From positions 62,001 through 126,000 of the forward strand of contig QXVZ01025851.1 in the NCBI GenBank assembly GCA_008931825.1: 64,000 bases of DNA, in the 5' to 3' direction. Each line of letters starts with the position of its first letter. The stretch's first letter is position 1. Below, one piece after another: positions 48,781 to 61,800 of this stretch. The position numbers and the translations under genes were made by a program. The stretch is from Phallusia fumigata (taxonomy: Eukaryota; Chordata; Ascidiacea; Phlebobranchia; Ascidiidae). The notes below the pieces were generated by a model, which ran no database searches, had not been told where the DNA came from, and worked only from the letters and a program-made list of their open reading frames with translations.

Positions 48781-49813
48781 TAAATGACCTCTACAACATC
48801 ACATAAAAGCATCTGTTTGTTTTCAGATATTTACCAAATCACAATGTTGTGCATTGAAATATGTTTTTTTTTCAGAATCTTGTAGAAGTTCCTGTTTAAA
48901 TGTGAAATGTTACAAAGTGTATGTGCACGTATAATTGTTGTATATACCGAAAATATACCAATGCCATATATTGTAGGAGCAATTAAGCTCAGCAATGTAG
49001 CTTGTGAAACACAATAGAAAGAAAACACTGTGTTCTATCGTCACCCAACACTACCTGTGATGTATAAAGTTGACAAACTCCTGAAAAGTAATTGTATTAG
49101 TTTGCTACAAGAAAAAGCATGTAAATTTACTGTGTAAGAAACAAAACGACAGAATTTCCAATGAAACAGACTTGAACATGGACTGTTGCAATAGCAAGTT
49201 AGGCAGTTCACAAAGTGCACAGAAAAATCAAATTTGTTTCTGGTCATTTTAAACCTTCCACACAGATCATAACAAGAAAATTGTGATCACCACACACACA
49301 TTGCAAAAATACAATTGAAGAAACATGGTTTATGGCAACAAATAGAGACCAACAAAATCAGGCCAGAATTGCTAAAGAAGGCACCAGGAATTGCTGAAAA
49401 AACTTGGCGGTAAAAAAGTAAAAATATGTAACAAGATAGAAAAAAGGCACTGCTAAGAAATTTTGTGATTTTTCTTGAAAATTAAAATGAGCAGTCTGTG
49501 CATGGTTAGTTAACAAAAACAATGACGTGTGTGGGCATAACGCAAGGGTATGGGAACATTGCTTTGTTTGATGGAATGTAAGTTAAAACAGAATATTTGA
49601 CAGTTGATTTTACTTGATTTATATCATTCACCACCCAATCCTATAAAATGCAGTTTTATCAGCCAAGTTATTGCAATTTTCTTTATATCTCAGTCATGAG
49701 AAAAAGTCTTGCAACTGAGGTCAGTTTACAATTTGGAAAATGAAAATGAGTTTGCTGAAGTTTTAGCAACTCTTGAGTGCAAAAATAAAGTGCATTATCA
49801 CTTTTAGCAAATC
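48781..49813. other. Convergent intergenic region, 3' UTRs of LCCL and UBA/nucleotidyltransferase genes
   Basis: No open coding exon recognised on either strand. About 1 kb separates the two stop codons and should hold both 3' UTRs. I could not fix either poly(A) site with confidence. Confidence 0.5.
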
Positions 49814-52800
49814 TTATTCTTCATCGGTTGCTTTACCGTATTCCATAATCCAGTACAAAGTTTGCCAGTGGTCCTGTAACATGGTCAGTGTTTCACAAAT
49901 GTTTCCGATAAAGTTGCGTGACCACTTCACCAAGTTGAACGACTGGTCCTCCAAAAATGCCAACTGCAGGTAAATTTCCACCAATCCACATATCAGAGCT
50001 TCAACATACAATCCCTGACCAGTCAAAAAGTTTCCAAACTCACTTATCGAGGTGACAACTTGCTTGGATGTGTTAGGGTCTATTTTCTCCCTAACAATCT
50101 TCAGGATTGCTTCAATGTCCACGACATCGTCATCTTCCTCGTCAAACAGCTGAGTGAGGTGTAAGTTTCCCAAACTTAGCAGCATCTTGCAGCCAACCTT
50201 GAAACTTACATCAATGCAATGGACAATGTATTCCAGTAAGTGCGGCAGGCAGATAAACAATCCTCGTTCGGGGAGTTGCGGAATTATCTCGTCATGCTCA
50301 AGTATTGAACCAACGCACATGTTGAGATAAACAACGATGCTGAAGTATTCATAGGTACTTCGAACCCCAATCATGTCGAAAAGCATCATGAGATCACACA
50401 AAGGAAGCTCATCACTGTTAATCCAGTCATCCTGGCGCTGTTTCTCCAAGTAAACTCTTAATCTGATTTCACAAGCAAGGGCAATGGCATACTTTAGCTT
50501 ATGTGCCACATGAGGTTGGATAATATCCTTTGCAAGAAGCTCTGATATAATGTCGAAACTTGAAGTGGATTGCAGATGGTGTTTTCTTCCAAGAGCTGCA
50601 ATGAAAATGGTCGTAGCGCGATAAATCACCTGTTTCACATTCCATTTGACAGAAAGTAACAAGTTACTAAAACTCTTCAGACCATTAAACTTGACCATGT
50701 CCTGCGCCATTGTCGTAAAAAGCTCATCATTTAGGCTTTCGTCAACAGCGCTTGCCACTTTTGCCTTTACCAAAACTTGGAACCTTTCATAGACTTCTGG
50801 CATCCCTGCTACAAAACAAGTGCACATCAGCATGTCAGAAAGATGAAAATCATCTGTTTTGTCTTCACAGTCAACAAAATCTGCCATTTTCCCCACAGAT
50901 TGAATCAATTCCTTGGGAACCCCTGGGTTGTTTGGGGTCCCATGTTGCCAACCCAGGGGCGATTTGCATGCATGGGGCATTGTGCCATCGAAGGAAATTC
51001 CATTTCCAGAGTAAGCATCAAAGAACCAACATTTCCCCATCTTATGAAAGTCGTTTAGAGAGGGTATCGCCAGGCAAGGGAGAATGGTTTCACCAAAATT
51101 TATGAGGATCATTTGAAAAATCACAGAGTACCATCGAAAGTACTCTTGAATCTCTGAATATTCATCATTTTTTTCTACACCATCTTCAAGTAGAATCACG
51201 TTCTCGAAATCGGAGTATGGGGTCACTTCTCTTCTTGCAAGGGACCCCATTCCGATTTGAGCAAACTTGCATGGGGGATCACCCAGTATTTCAACACAAT
51301 AACTGGAAATCTGCTTCATGATATAACTGTAATCCTGTGTGATTCCTTCCTGAATCTCACACATTTGCAGAATCTTTGTTTCTTCCTGCGTTCTAATCTG
51401 TGGATTTTCTTCATACAAAAGTTCAACCATTTCTACAAAGGATTTAATGGGGTCAAATGCCTTTTCCATTATATCACCGATCAAGTCAAATTTTCTCTCA
51501 AACGTTTCATGGGATTGTTCGATGTTGATCAGTTGAGCTTTAAAAGCATCCATGTCCTCTTGGTAGAATGCATTCTCACCATTGACTTTTTCTAAAGATG
51601 ATAAACACGTTCTTGATTTTTCACGCATGTTTTTCACCTCTTCAAAAAATCTTTCAGAGGCATCTAGCAGGTTTGCATTGCCTTGCTTGGCTCCAGAAAG
51701 GTACAAGACATGTTTGCATAACTCATACAGGTCTTCTTTAATCTCATTTCCTAATCTTACTAGGTCATCATCAGCATTTTTAGGCATACGAACAAGAGCT
51801 GCGTTAAATAGAGCTGCACTTCGCAAGAGATGGATTTTGTCTGGGCTTTTTAGTCTGTAGATCTTTCCAAGTTTGTGCAAAATTGGAACTGACTTCTCTG
51901 GATTCTCTTCTTTTCCATTTGCATCACAGATAGACCTCAGTTGGTGAGCAAGGTCCCATTCTTCTTCAGTGATTTGTTTTATGAACTCTTCATGGTAAAC
52001 ATCTGAAATATACATTGGAATTTAACAGTCGTTTCGTCATCAATATTGAGGACCAAAAATGGAATGCTTACCACACCTGGGAATGTGTATTTTTAACAAA
52101 ACAACACATTTTTTGGTGCAGTGGGTCTCTGAATCTTCTGGCTATTTGCATAGACATTTTACACTTTATAAATTATGAACCTTTTAAGCCACATTGGTGA
52201 AAAATTTGCAGGAGGGATGCTGTTACCTCAGCATGCTGCGGGCCTACACATTACGAGTTTTTTGGGGGATCCGCTTTTATCCAGTAATAATCAGCAGTTA
52301 GTTAGATATTTGAAACACAAACATCGCAACTATAAAGTAGCCAGTTTTCAAAAAACAGGTTTTACCATCACTTGGTGCATCTTCAATCTTAATTGAAGGT
52401 TCCCTATCACTCTCTGCACTTTCATCTTCGGGTTCTTTTGGTGGAAAGCAGTAGGATTGGACGAATTGCAGCATATCAGGTAGCACATCAGACATTTTCA
52501 ACAATCCATAAGCTGTGGATTGAACTTCCAGTCGATCTGTGCCTTTGTCACCAACTAAACTGTAAGTTATATATTCATTAAAGCTTTAGCTGATATTGAG
52601 TTAAATATGTTTAATATACAAGGTTTGATCCGAAATACAAGTTCAACCTAAAACCTTGTAATAAATGGCCACAATCCTGACCAAAAACAGCAGCAATTAA
52701 AACAAAATTGTTGTATATTTACGTTAGGGTTTAGACCAGCCAGGCCAAGCAAAATATAAAAAACACAAGAAGCACATAACCACTGTGCAATATGTAGTAG

Positions 52801-55800
52801 TTCAATCTACAGCACTCTTATAATTAGTGGCAACCTCTTTCCCCAGAAAGACATTCGGTTGTATGTGGCCAGTTTAAACCTTTTTAGTTACAAGTGGTGA
52901 TTTGCCATGTTTGTAAACTGAAAAGAAATGACTAATAATCAACTTACCATTCATTTATAAAGTCCTCGTTCATTAAAAAGTCGGTGACATCATCCACAAC
53001 ATCTGGTTTACTTTCGAGCATGCCTTCAACTAAAACAAACAAGATTAAGTAGCACTGGAAACTTTACGACGAGTAAAACACTTTCCTACTTTTTAATTTG
53101 ACGACCATTACAACCTTCTCATCAACTTCTGGTTTCTTGTGGGTAAGAAAGGAGGTAACTTGCTGCAAACTTTCCTCACATTGGGTGGGTGGCACCTCTG
53201 TAAAAAAATCACTTTTGCATGCAGCCTGATGGAATAAAAACTTTTTGTTTTTTACCAGATTCTCTGGTAAACTTCTTGCATGATAACATTACAACAGCAT
53301 TAATTTGTATCAATGTTGAAACAAATAAACAAATTTTATCGGCATTAACATTATTTCATTGCAGTATCCTACTTTCAAAAACATCATTGGTAAAAAGTTT
53401 GATGGTATCTGCACACAAAATTATTTTGTAATGGTGTATTCTATCCGTTACATCTTTATGATACCTGTCTAAAAATTTATTGTATTTTTGTGGTCAACCA
53501 GCACAAACCAGTTAAAATCTGAATTATTTTCTTTTTCTTTGTGTAGTTCACATACTTGTAAGCAGTATCGCCTGTTTGATGTCACTTTTACTCCACTCTT
53601 TATCTTCATAGTGTGACTTGATCCACGAGACCAATGGTTTAAATTCTGCAGGCAGAAGCTCTGAAACAATATGCACCTTTAATCCTTTAGTTAACATACA
53701 GACTGCGACATGGCATGTGTTTACTCCAACCAGAACACTGTGCCAAAGGATTTTTTTGCCTGATTAGCAAATTAGAAGATTTGAGAAATTACTTACGAGA
53801 ATATCTCTTTTCCAGGAAGTACTTGACAATATCACTGTAGCCATCTACCATCATCGTGTTCATAATTTCAGGCAACTCTTCAGCAAACTCTTCCAATTCC
53901 TCTAATGCCTTTTCTTCCGACAGGTCTGAAAAAAACAGGAAGCATAATACAGTTGGAAAAAAGTTGGGCGTTTGAAACTACCCGGCAGAATTTTTGGTGG
54001 TTTGTTATCCTGTCGAACCCCACCCTCTTTTCCTAGCACGGGTGGTTAGCTTTTAAAGCCCCTCCCCTGTCGTGTTTTCTCATACTGCCCCTCACTCTCT
54101 TGTTACAGTGTAGCTGCAGCGCGCTTAACCTCGATCCACCGTTTGTGCAAATCTATTTTGTCGTTATGTTTTCTTTTATCTCCTGCTATAAAACCTCTGT
54201 GCAACAAGATTTCTAATAAATCATAATTAAAGCAACATTTTGTCAATCAAAAGACCAGATAAACATTCGTTTTAAGTTTTATCCATTGACTTCTTACCAT
54301 ACCAGCCAAACGCAGTAAGCTACTGTATGCGCACAATACTTAATTTTTCAATTTTCATGATCTGAAATATATTAGTTTAACAGATTTGGATTTGACAGTG
54401 AAGAAATGTGAATGACTGCATGTCAGCTTGTGTGATGTTCATGCACGGATTTACATTAGTACTCAATCACAGTGACAAAACAAAATCTTACCATCATGTT
54501 TTTGGACAGTTAGTTGCAAATATTCCAACAGACACGAAACATTTTCTTCATTCACAACAGGACTTACATCTAAAAACATTGATTGAAGCAAAAAAGTGAC
54601 ATATCTGTGATAATGCAAATGAATATGGATTAGGTATAAAACCAAACCAAACATCTGAAAAAGATAACAAACAAAATATGTGTAATGTGTTACATTTCCA
54701 TTTAATTTTAGAAGTTTACAAGAGCCAATCCCCCTACAAGTAGCAGTAACATGTTTATGTTCTAAGTGCTATGACCCCTACCACCTTAGATTTAATTCAC
54801 TTACTTGTTGCCTCTATTGCAGCTCTAATCGCTTTTTTCTTATACTTGTGTGACCCAAGTTTCTCGACCAACTCATGATAAGGATCTTTCATGGATTTTT
54901 TTCTTTTTTCTTTTTCTTTTGCAGCGGCAATTCTGATAAACAAAGCTCACCGTTTATTTGCACATATACATATTAGGTTTTCCAACAAGTGGGTTTATAA
55001 GCAAATGGAAAAGCTAAAACTTTAAGTTTCTTGCAAACTGAAGCACCAGCGACTGGGACAGGATTAGAACCCACAACCTTGAAAGCACAAGGTAGCTGTG
55101 CTAATTGCTAGGCCAACTTGCTTGAAAATTGATCAAATGTGTAGCAGTCATTTGCTATAAGCACAGTAAGATTGCACAATTTCGCAAAGTTGCAAAGCAG
55201 TCACACGAGCCAATGTAATAATTCCGTTAACAGCTGCATCATTTTGTACTTTTCAACATTTTCGATCTCTAAACCACAACATCAGTGGTAGTCACAGTCC
55301 TATTCAATACTGTAAACATTCTGGTAAATCGTTTCCAAAATAGAACCTTCGCGAATCGTTCGAGCATTAGTTCACATCTGTTGCAATTCGCCCTCTTCTG
55401 TACCTTAGTAGGCTTTCAAATTCGCTAGGAAAAAAAGAGTTTTGTGGCTTAAAAGGTAGTTTTTTTTCGTTTGCAAATATGAGGGGAAGTTTTCTTTACA
55501 CCGACTCGATTTTTTCGCATCAACGCTGAATAGTCAAGATTGAAACAAAAGCCACCTGCAAATGTGTATTTCTCAAAGCAGTCCATTTTAATTACATTTG
55601 GAACTTCAACTTTTTTCAGACTAGCTGTAGCCCGGATATAGATCATAACAATACACAAGTACTATGTACCACACAAGCTTTGGCAAACAAAAAAAGAAAA
55701 ATTTTAGATTTGGAAATATAGTGACTGGTTTATTGTAAGTCTGTAACTTAAGTGTCAAAAAAAGCTTAGCGCCCAGGCAAAAATTTTCTGTTTTCATATG

Positions 55801-58800
55801 TCCCAGCATTACATGTCAACAAGTTGGAATAGCAAGTCACAAGAACATTGAGATATCGCACAAATACAAATATCTTGTTGTTACTTACTCCTGTTGCGCA
55901 AGCCAGTAGAGCGGGATAAAGTGGTTGAGACCATCCATCGACGTCTGCTGAGTGGAATCGACAGCCTCGTTGTTAACAATGTAAGCGATCATTTCGCTGA
56001 CAAGCAATTCAACCTCATCTTCAGCAATTGTGTCATTCTCAAAATTCACACTTTCTAAAAAGTATATCAGGTTAAAATCTGACAAACTTGAAAAAAGGGT
56101 CAGGTGACTTACCTGCGTCACTTTGGGTACTACCAAATGACAGATGTTGCAGATAGTCGACAATCACACCAACACTAACATCACCTACCCCAGGATTAAC
56201 ATCTAAAATGCAAAAGCACTTTGCCACAAAGTGCCAAAAATGTGTTGCTTTATTTTATCCACTGCTTAAAAAAATATGAACAACATCGTGTAATCCAATG
56301 AACAAAATAATTGATGCATAAAGCTTTATAATACAAGCATGAGAACTCTACAAGCCATCCCTCCCTTACTTGTGGCTTCAATTGCCTTTTCCACCATGCT
56401 ACGTGAAAATCCAAGTTTTTGAACTTTAAAAATCAACCCTGAGAATTCGTCGCTCAGTTCTTCATTCTGCAAATTCCTGTAACAACACAAAGTTTAGGCA
56501 ATAAAAAAAAGGATTTGACAAACGTAGCTAAACATCAAATTATTTTTAAACAAACATCAGAATTGCAATACAGATTCAAGCGTTAAGTTACCCAGCACTG
56601 AGTAATGGACCAAGCCTAGTCACTGGACACAAGTCCATCACTACATGTTTGTACCTTTTAGATTGGTCCAGGCCATCCATAACCAGTTCCTGTTCCACAA
56701 CTACATCAATAAGCTCAGTGACAACAAAACCAACGACTTCTTCATCAGGTGGAAAGACTTCTTTTTCTGACATAGGCTTTTCTAGTAAATCACTTTCGAA
56801 CCTGTTCGCAGATTCAACCCCTATTGGCAAAGAATCAACAATGCGGTTGACAATATCTTTTACAACAGCTTGTCCACCATGCTCATCTGCAAAATGACCA
56901 TATGCTGGCTTGGTAACATGAGTGACGGTGGTGGCATCCAAAGTCCCCAATGCATGCTGCAGCGAATGTGGCTCCAGTGTTTTAGTATCCTGATTTAATG
57001 CTACAGGTAAGGAACTACATCTGTCAGGTGTGTCTTTAAAAGACTGGGTTGAAATAGGAATAGCCAAGTCCAAAGGATTGCATTGCTGTAACCGAACGTT
57101 GTTGCTGTTGTTACTTGAGAACTGTAGGGATTGTGGAAATGGTTCCCCCGGCTCTGCACATAACAATTTAGGCACGTCTGCAGTAAGTTCAAGTGTTGAT
57201 GCTTTGACCGGTGTTTCAACAAAGTCAGATTTTAGTCCATTAGGTGAAGGTTGTTTTTCCCCAGCACTGTGAATTGGTGTGCTCGTGACAAAGGCAGTTG
57301 GCTTCACTATGCCATCAGTGCATGTCATATTGTCAAGAGCTCCAGGTAAATCCAAATGATATGTGGTTGCAGTGATGGAGGGAGGCATGTCAGTCACTGC
57401 AAAAAACACAAAAAAGTGTTGTTGCAAAAACTGCGTTAACACATTTATAGCAAAATAACCACCACCAAAGTGCAAATAATCCCCAACGTGCAATTTAGAG
57501 CAGACCATTTTTTTCATAGGGGCCATAATGGGATTGACTAACATAACAATAGGGCAAGACACTAGTAATTAGGGATGAACCAAAATGGAAAATCATTCTT
57601 CTCATCTGAGCAACATATCATTTACACTGTGTAATGTATGGATTAAACACGTCTGGATTATTTTTGTTGTGGCTTTACACAAGGAAATAATTTCATATGT
57701 GGCCAGGTATTCCACAGCCAAAAAATTAATTCTCTGTAACATTAAAGTTTAGTGGGTTGTGTTTCTACCATCACTAAATCATTTTGATGACCACACTGAT
57801 TTTCAATTTAATTCTACCAGTCTGGCAAATACACCAATTGTCTTTGATTCTTGGATGTTGTAAAAACATACTCAAGCCAAATGAAAGTAACCTTCTCCAC
57901 CTTCAGACTTTGTTGCATCGTCTGGTTTGCTGGAATCAAGGTAGTCACTCAATATTCCGATACTGACATCACTCACCTTTGGATTGACATCTACAGATAA
58001 GAAAACAAGCTGATATCGGATAAAACATGACTTAAATTGACCATGACCTAGTAGTTGGTTTTGATGGTATTTTTCATAGGCTACCAAGTTATTTTGATTA
58101 CATATGGATTGGGGCCAGTCTGTTTTTGAATTCTTCTGTAAAGTCATGTAAAAGTAAACTTTTGACAGTTCTACATTCCCTGTATGTTATAATTTGAAGC
58201 TTGGACTCTCTCCAGCTTGTTGTCAATGATACACTGTTTGAACACATGTGTACCAGTGACTGAAAAAGGTTTCAGAAGTTTACATCAACAAGTCAAGTTG
58301 CCCACAGGTCATTCTTGGAACACAATTATTTTCTTTCAACCATAGAGTGGGCTGTTAGTTTATCACTGTTGCCTGTTTTGTTTGCACTTGTACTTTCGCG
58401 ACATTAGTTAACGTAATAAAAAGTCGAACACCGGCTAGTAAGTTTGCTAATCACAACAAATCCAAAAAACAGACGTATTTTTCCCACATGAATGCATTAA
58501 CTTTCTAATGATGATTATGGAAACATGGCTCACAAGCATGACCTACTTGTTTGAATGATGGCTTCTATTATTCTTTCCTCTGAATAACCAAGTATCCTTG
58601 TCCGATTGATCAAATCCCTGAACTCAGCAGACAGCGGTCTGCTCTCCGATTCCTTTTGTAAACTTAAAGTAATCAATGCCAAGTTTAGTTCCAAAAGCGA
58701 AATGCTTTATGTGGTTGTTTTGCATTGAAAAAAGTTATTATCATGGCAACATGCTTTTTGTAAAACTATGTCAACATTGGACAAGAGACATTTGCGCTAG

Positions 58801-61800
58801 TAATACAAAGCTACATGCGAGAATGGAAGTCTAATTGAATTGTTTTTTCGGGCTAAACCCATATGTACCACTCACAACACAATTAAATGGTAAGATAACA
58901 TTGATTCTTGTGAAATGCCACACTTGAAACAACTCATAACTTATTTGCTATTGCTAACATCCATTGTTTTGTTGACATTTTGTTAATGTTACATGGATTG
59001 CATCAAATTCAGAATATTTGTGAGTGAGCAGCACATATTGCTGTATGACTCGCGTATCCACTACCAGTGCCCATAAAACATCACCCTTTCCCTTCTACGA
59101 CTCATTTTGTTGGTCACCGAATAGTACATTGTTATCATTGTTATCAGTGGTAAATATTAAAAATTTGTTTACCTGACCATTTCCTGGTTTTCTGGCAACA
59201 CTAGTTTTTCTTCTAATGGGGTTACAAATTTCTGCATTTCGCTTTGCGTTTTTTTCATGTATTCTTTGCTAAGCTGCTTTTTTAGCTCAGCTGGTGTGAT
59301 TTTGACCAGTTTTGTCTTTGCTTCACCGCCATCAGTTTCACCAGATGTTTTCTCAGCAACAGGTTGCGGGTTCGGAAGGGAGGGAAGCCTTTGCGGACCA
59401 GAAACATCGAATGGGCCTTTGTAATTGTAAATATCAATTGTGGAATAATCGCTGGAACTCATAGAGTCATCACGGGCATATGGCACAAATCCAATATTTC
59501 CATGCAACAAACTTTCATCGCTTGCTACTTTGGATGTAGTCGGCTTTTCATCATCTGTATTTGCCTCTGTTTCTTTCGATGGTGCTTCGAATGCTGGGTT
59601 CGTTTCTAAGTGCATTATGGGGCCAGTCGTCATTCCATTTGCATCGTTTTCCACAAGAATTTGATTGCTGTTTACGAGACTTCCACTTACAAGAAATGGA
59701 TCAGAAAGTACCTGAACATGTTGGGGAGCATCTTCAGCACTGTTTGTTGCAAACAATTGCTTTCTGCTTGGACTATCTGGCAGCGATTCATCTAAATGTG
59801 ACCAACTGGAACTCTGATATTTACCAGCATCCTTTTCCTGAAGGTTATCATGGGGAATTTCTAACACAATGACTGAAGGGTCACTTAACAAAGTGTAGGA
59901 GTTTAGTGATTCACTGTCGGCGTCACAACTTTCGTGGCAAGAAGATTCCTCTGATTTGGTATTTTCTTCAAAAGGAACAATTCGGCTTCGTAACTTCTCA
60001 ATTTCATCAGCTTCACTCGATTCGAGGGGATTTGAGTTTGCTGCTGGTTCGGAAACAGAGTCCTGGCTTTTGTCCATCTCCAACGACACTGAATGAAGAA
60101 CTTTGTCATTGTTCTTTATTGCATCATTGGTAGGTGGGGGTTGGTGATCAGAAACAGTAATATGGACTGTAGGGTCCGACAGGCAAGGAGGGGTGTCGGT
60201 AACGTCGGAAGGAATTGTTGGAAGGCTTTGGCTTTTTTCAACCTCTTCTTCATGACCATGTACTGCAGTTGGATTTAAAGAATGGCTTCTCAGTGAAGTT
60301 GGTGCATTGGATGCAATTTTATCATCACCTGAGCAATCTTGCACAAGCGGAGAACCTCCAGGAATGTTAGCTGTGCCATTTTGGTGATTTACAGTGTCAT
60401 GTGATGATACCATAGGCAATGGCTTGCTGTCATTACCATGTGTTGTTGTTACGGTTGAGTCCTGTAGAATTTTAGTGGCTTTGTGTTCTCCGAGGTCATC
60501 CAGCTTCTTTGGGAAGGAGTGAAATTCATCACATTGCACCACTGGCCGGGACACAGAAATCATACTGGAGCTTGAAGTGATGTAATTGTCTTGCAACAAT
60601 AACCTATTGTGATGCGATGCTCTGATCTTTTCAGAAGTTGATAAATCTCCTCGAGCTAAGAGTGAAGAAGCAGGATTTTGGTTGGGTTTAATTTGTGGCA
60701 GAGTATGGTGTGCAATTGGTTTGTTTGTAATACTGATCTTGATTGAGTCTCCGCTGGATGGGGTCTTGTTTTTGTCTACAATAAAAAGTCAGTGAATTGA
60801 AAAGTTGTGGTATAGAGTTTGCCACATCAGTATCGTGAAACGCTGCACAGTCATGGAGTTTCGATTAAAAATAGTTGACTTAAATATAGTGAGTGTAAAA
60901 AACAAATATTTGACTTTTAAGTCATAACAGACCTAACCTTAAGTACAAAAATAGGCTAAAATTGTACAGGGGTATAAAACCTAAGTGCATAAAATTTATT
61001 TATATTGTTACCTTCCTCCCCCTGTAGATGATTTTCAATGAACTCAACAACTCTGTTGATATTTTCATCAGTAATAAATGGACTTACATCTAAAAAAAAC
61101 AGAAAGCAGTTTGGGTTGTTTTCAACATGAAGATTGAACATGTCTACAAACATATTTAAATGCCGATGTAGGCATTTTATCGCAGATATTGCCATATCAT
61201 TCAAGCAATATTACAAACATAAAACAAGTTTACATTAAATTTCTTTACACTGTAATTATGTTTGTATTGAAAATTTACAGGATGAGACCAGGATGCAGTT
61301 TCAATGGGTGATTCAATTTGTGGTTTTGGATATGCCTACATGCAATGTTGTTGAACTTTTGACCAATTGAAAGTGCAAAGCAAAATTTCAAAACTTGACT
61401 AAAATCCAGTTTATTTTAGTATTTATGACACTTACTGCTTTTAATTATTCCTTGTCTTGCTTCACACTCAGAATAGCCCAAAATTTTTAGTTGCATAATC
61501 ATTTGATCAAACGAGTTTGCAAGTGAATCATTTTTGTCCTGGATAGCAGTAGACACATCACTGTAAAAGATAACAAAATTACCAAACCCCTGTTTACCTA
61601 GTTACAAACCCTATTAGTTGCAAGCAAAACAATTGGAAAGACTTATTTCCTTCCTACACTTGTTTACACAAGTGATAAAAAGTTAACTACTTAAAGTTGT
61701 TCACTAGCTTTATTTGCAATAATAGATAACTAGTGGAAATGGTTGAACACATCACCTGACAATTGCACATTCAAATGACTCAGCCTTGTCGTGCAGGATA

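Noticed and set aside
49814-52015. 733-codon open frame starting MYIS as a separate gene
   Set aside because: The first codons lie in a splice acceptor (tatatttcag). The exon starts at 52002, and its phase matches the upstream exon at 52366-52559.
59169-60599. 476-codon open frame as a stand-alone gene
   Set aside because: The frame continues upstream to an acceptor at 60776, and a good donor follows 59173. It is exon 6 of the large minus-strand gene.
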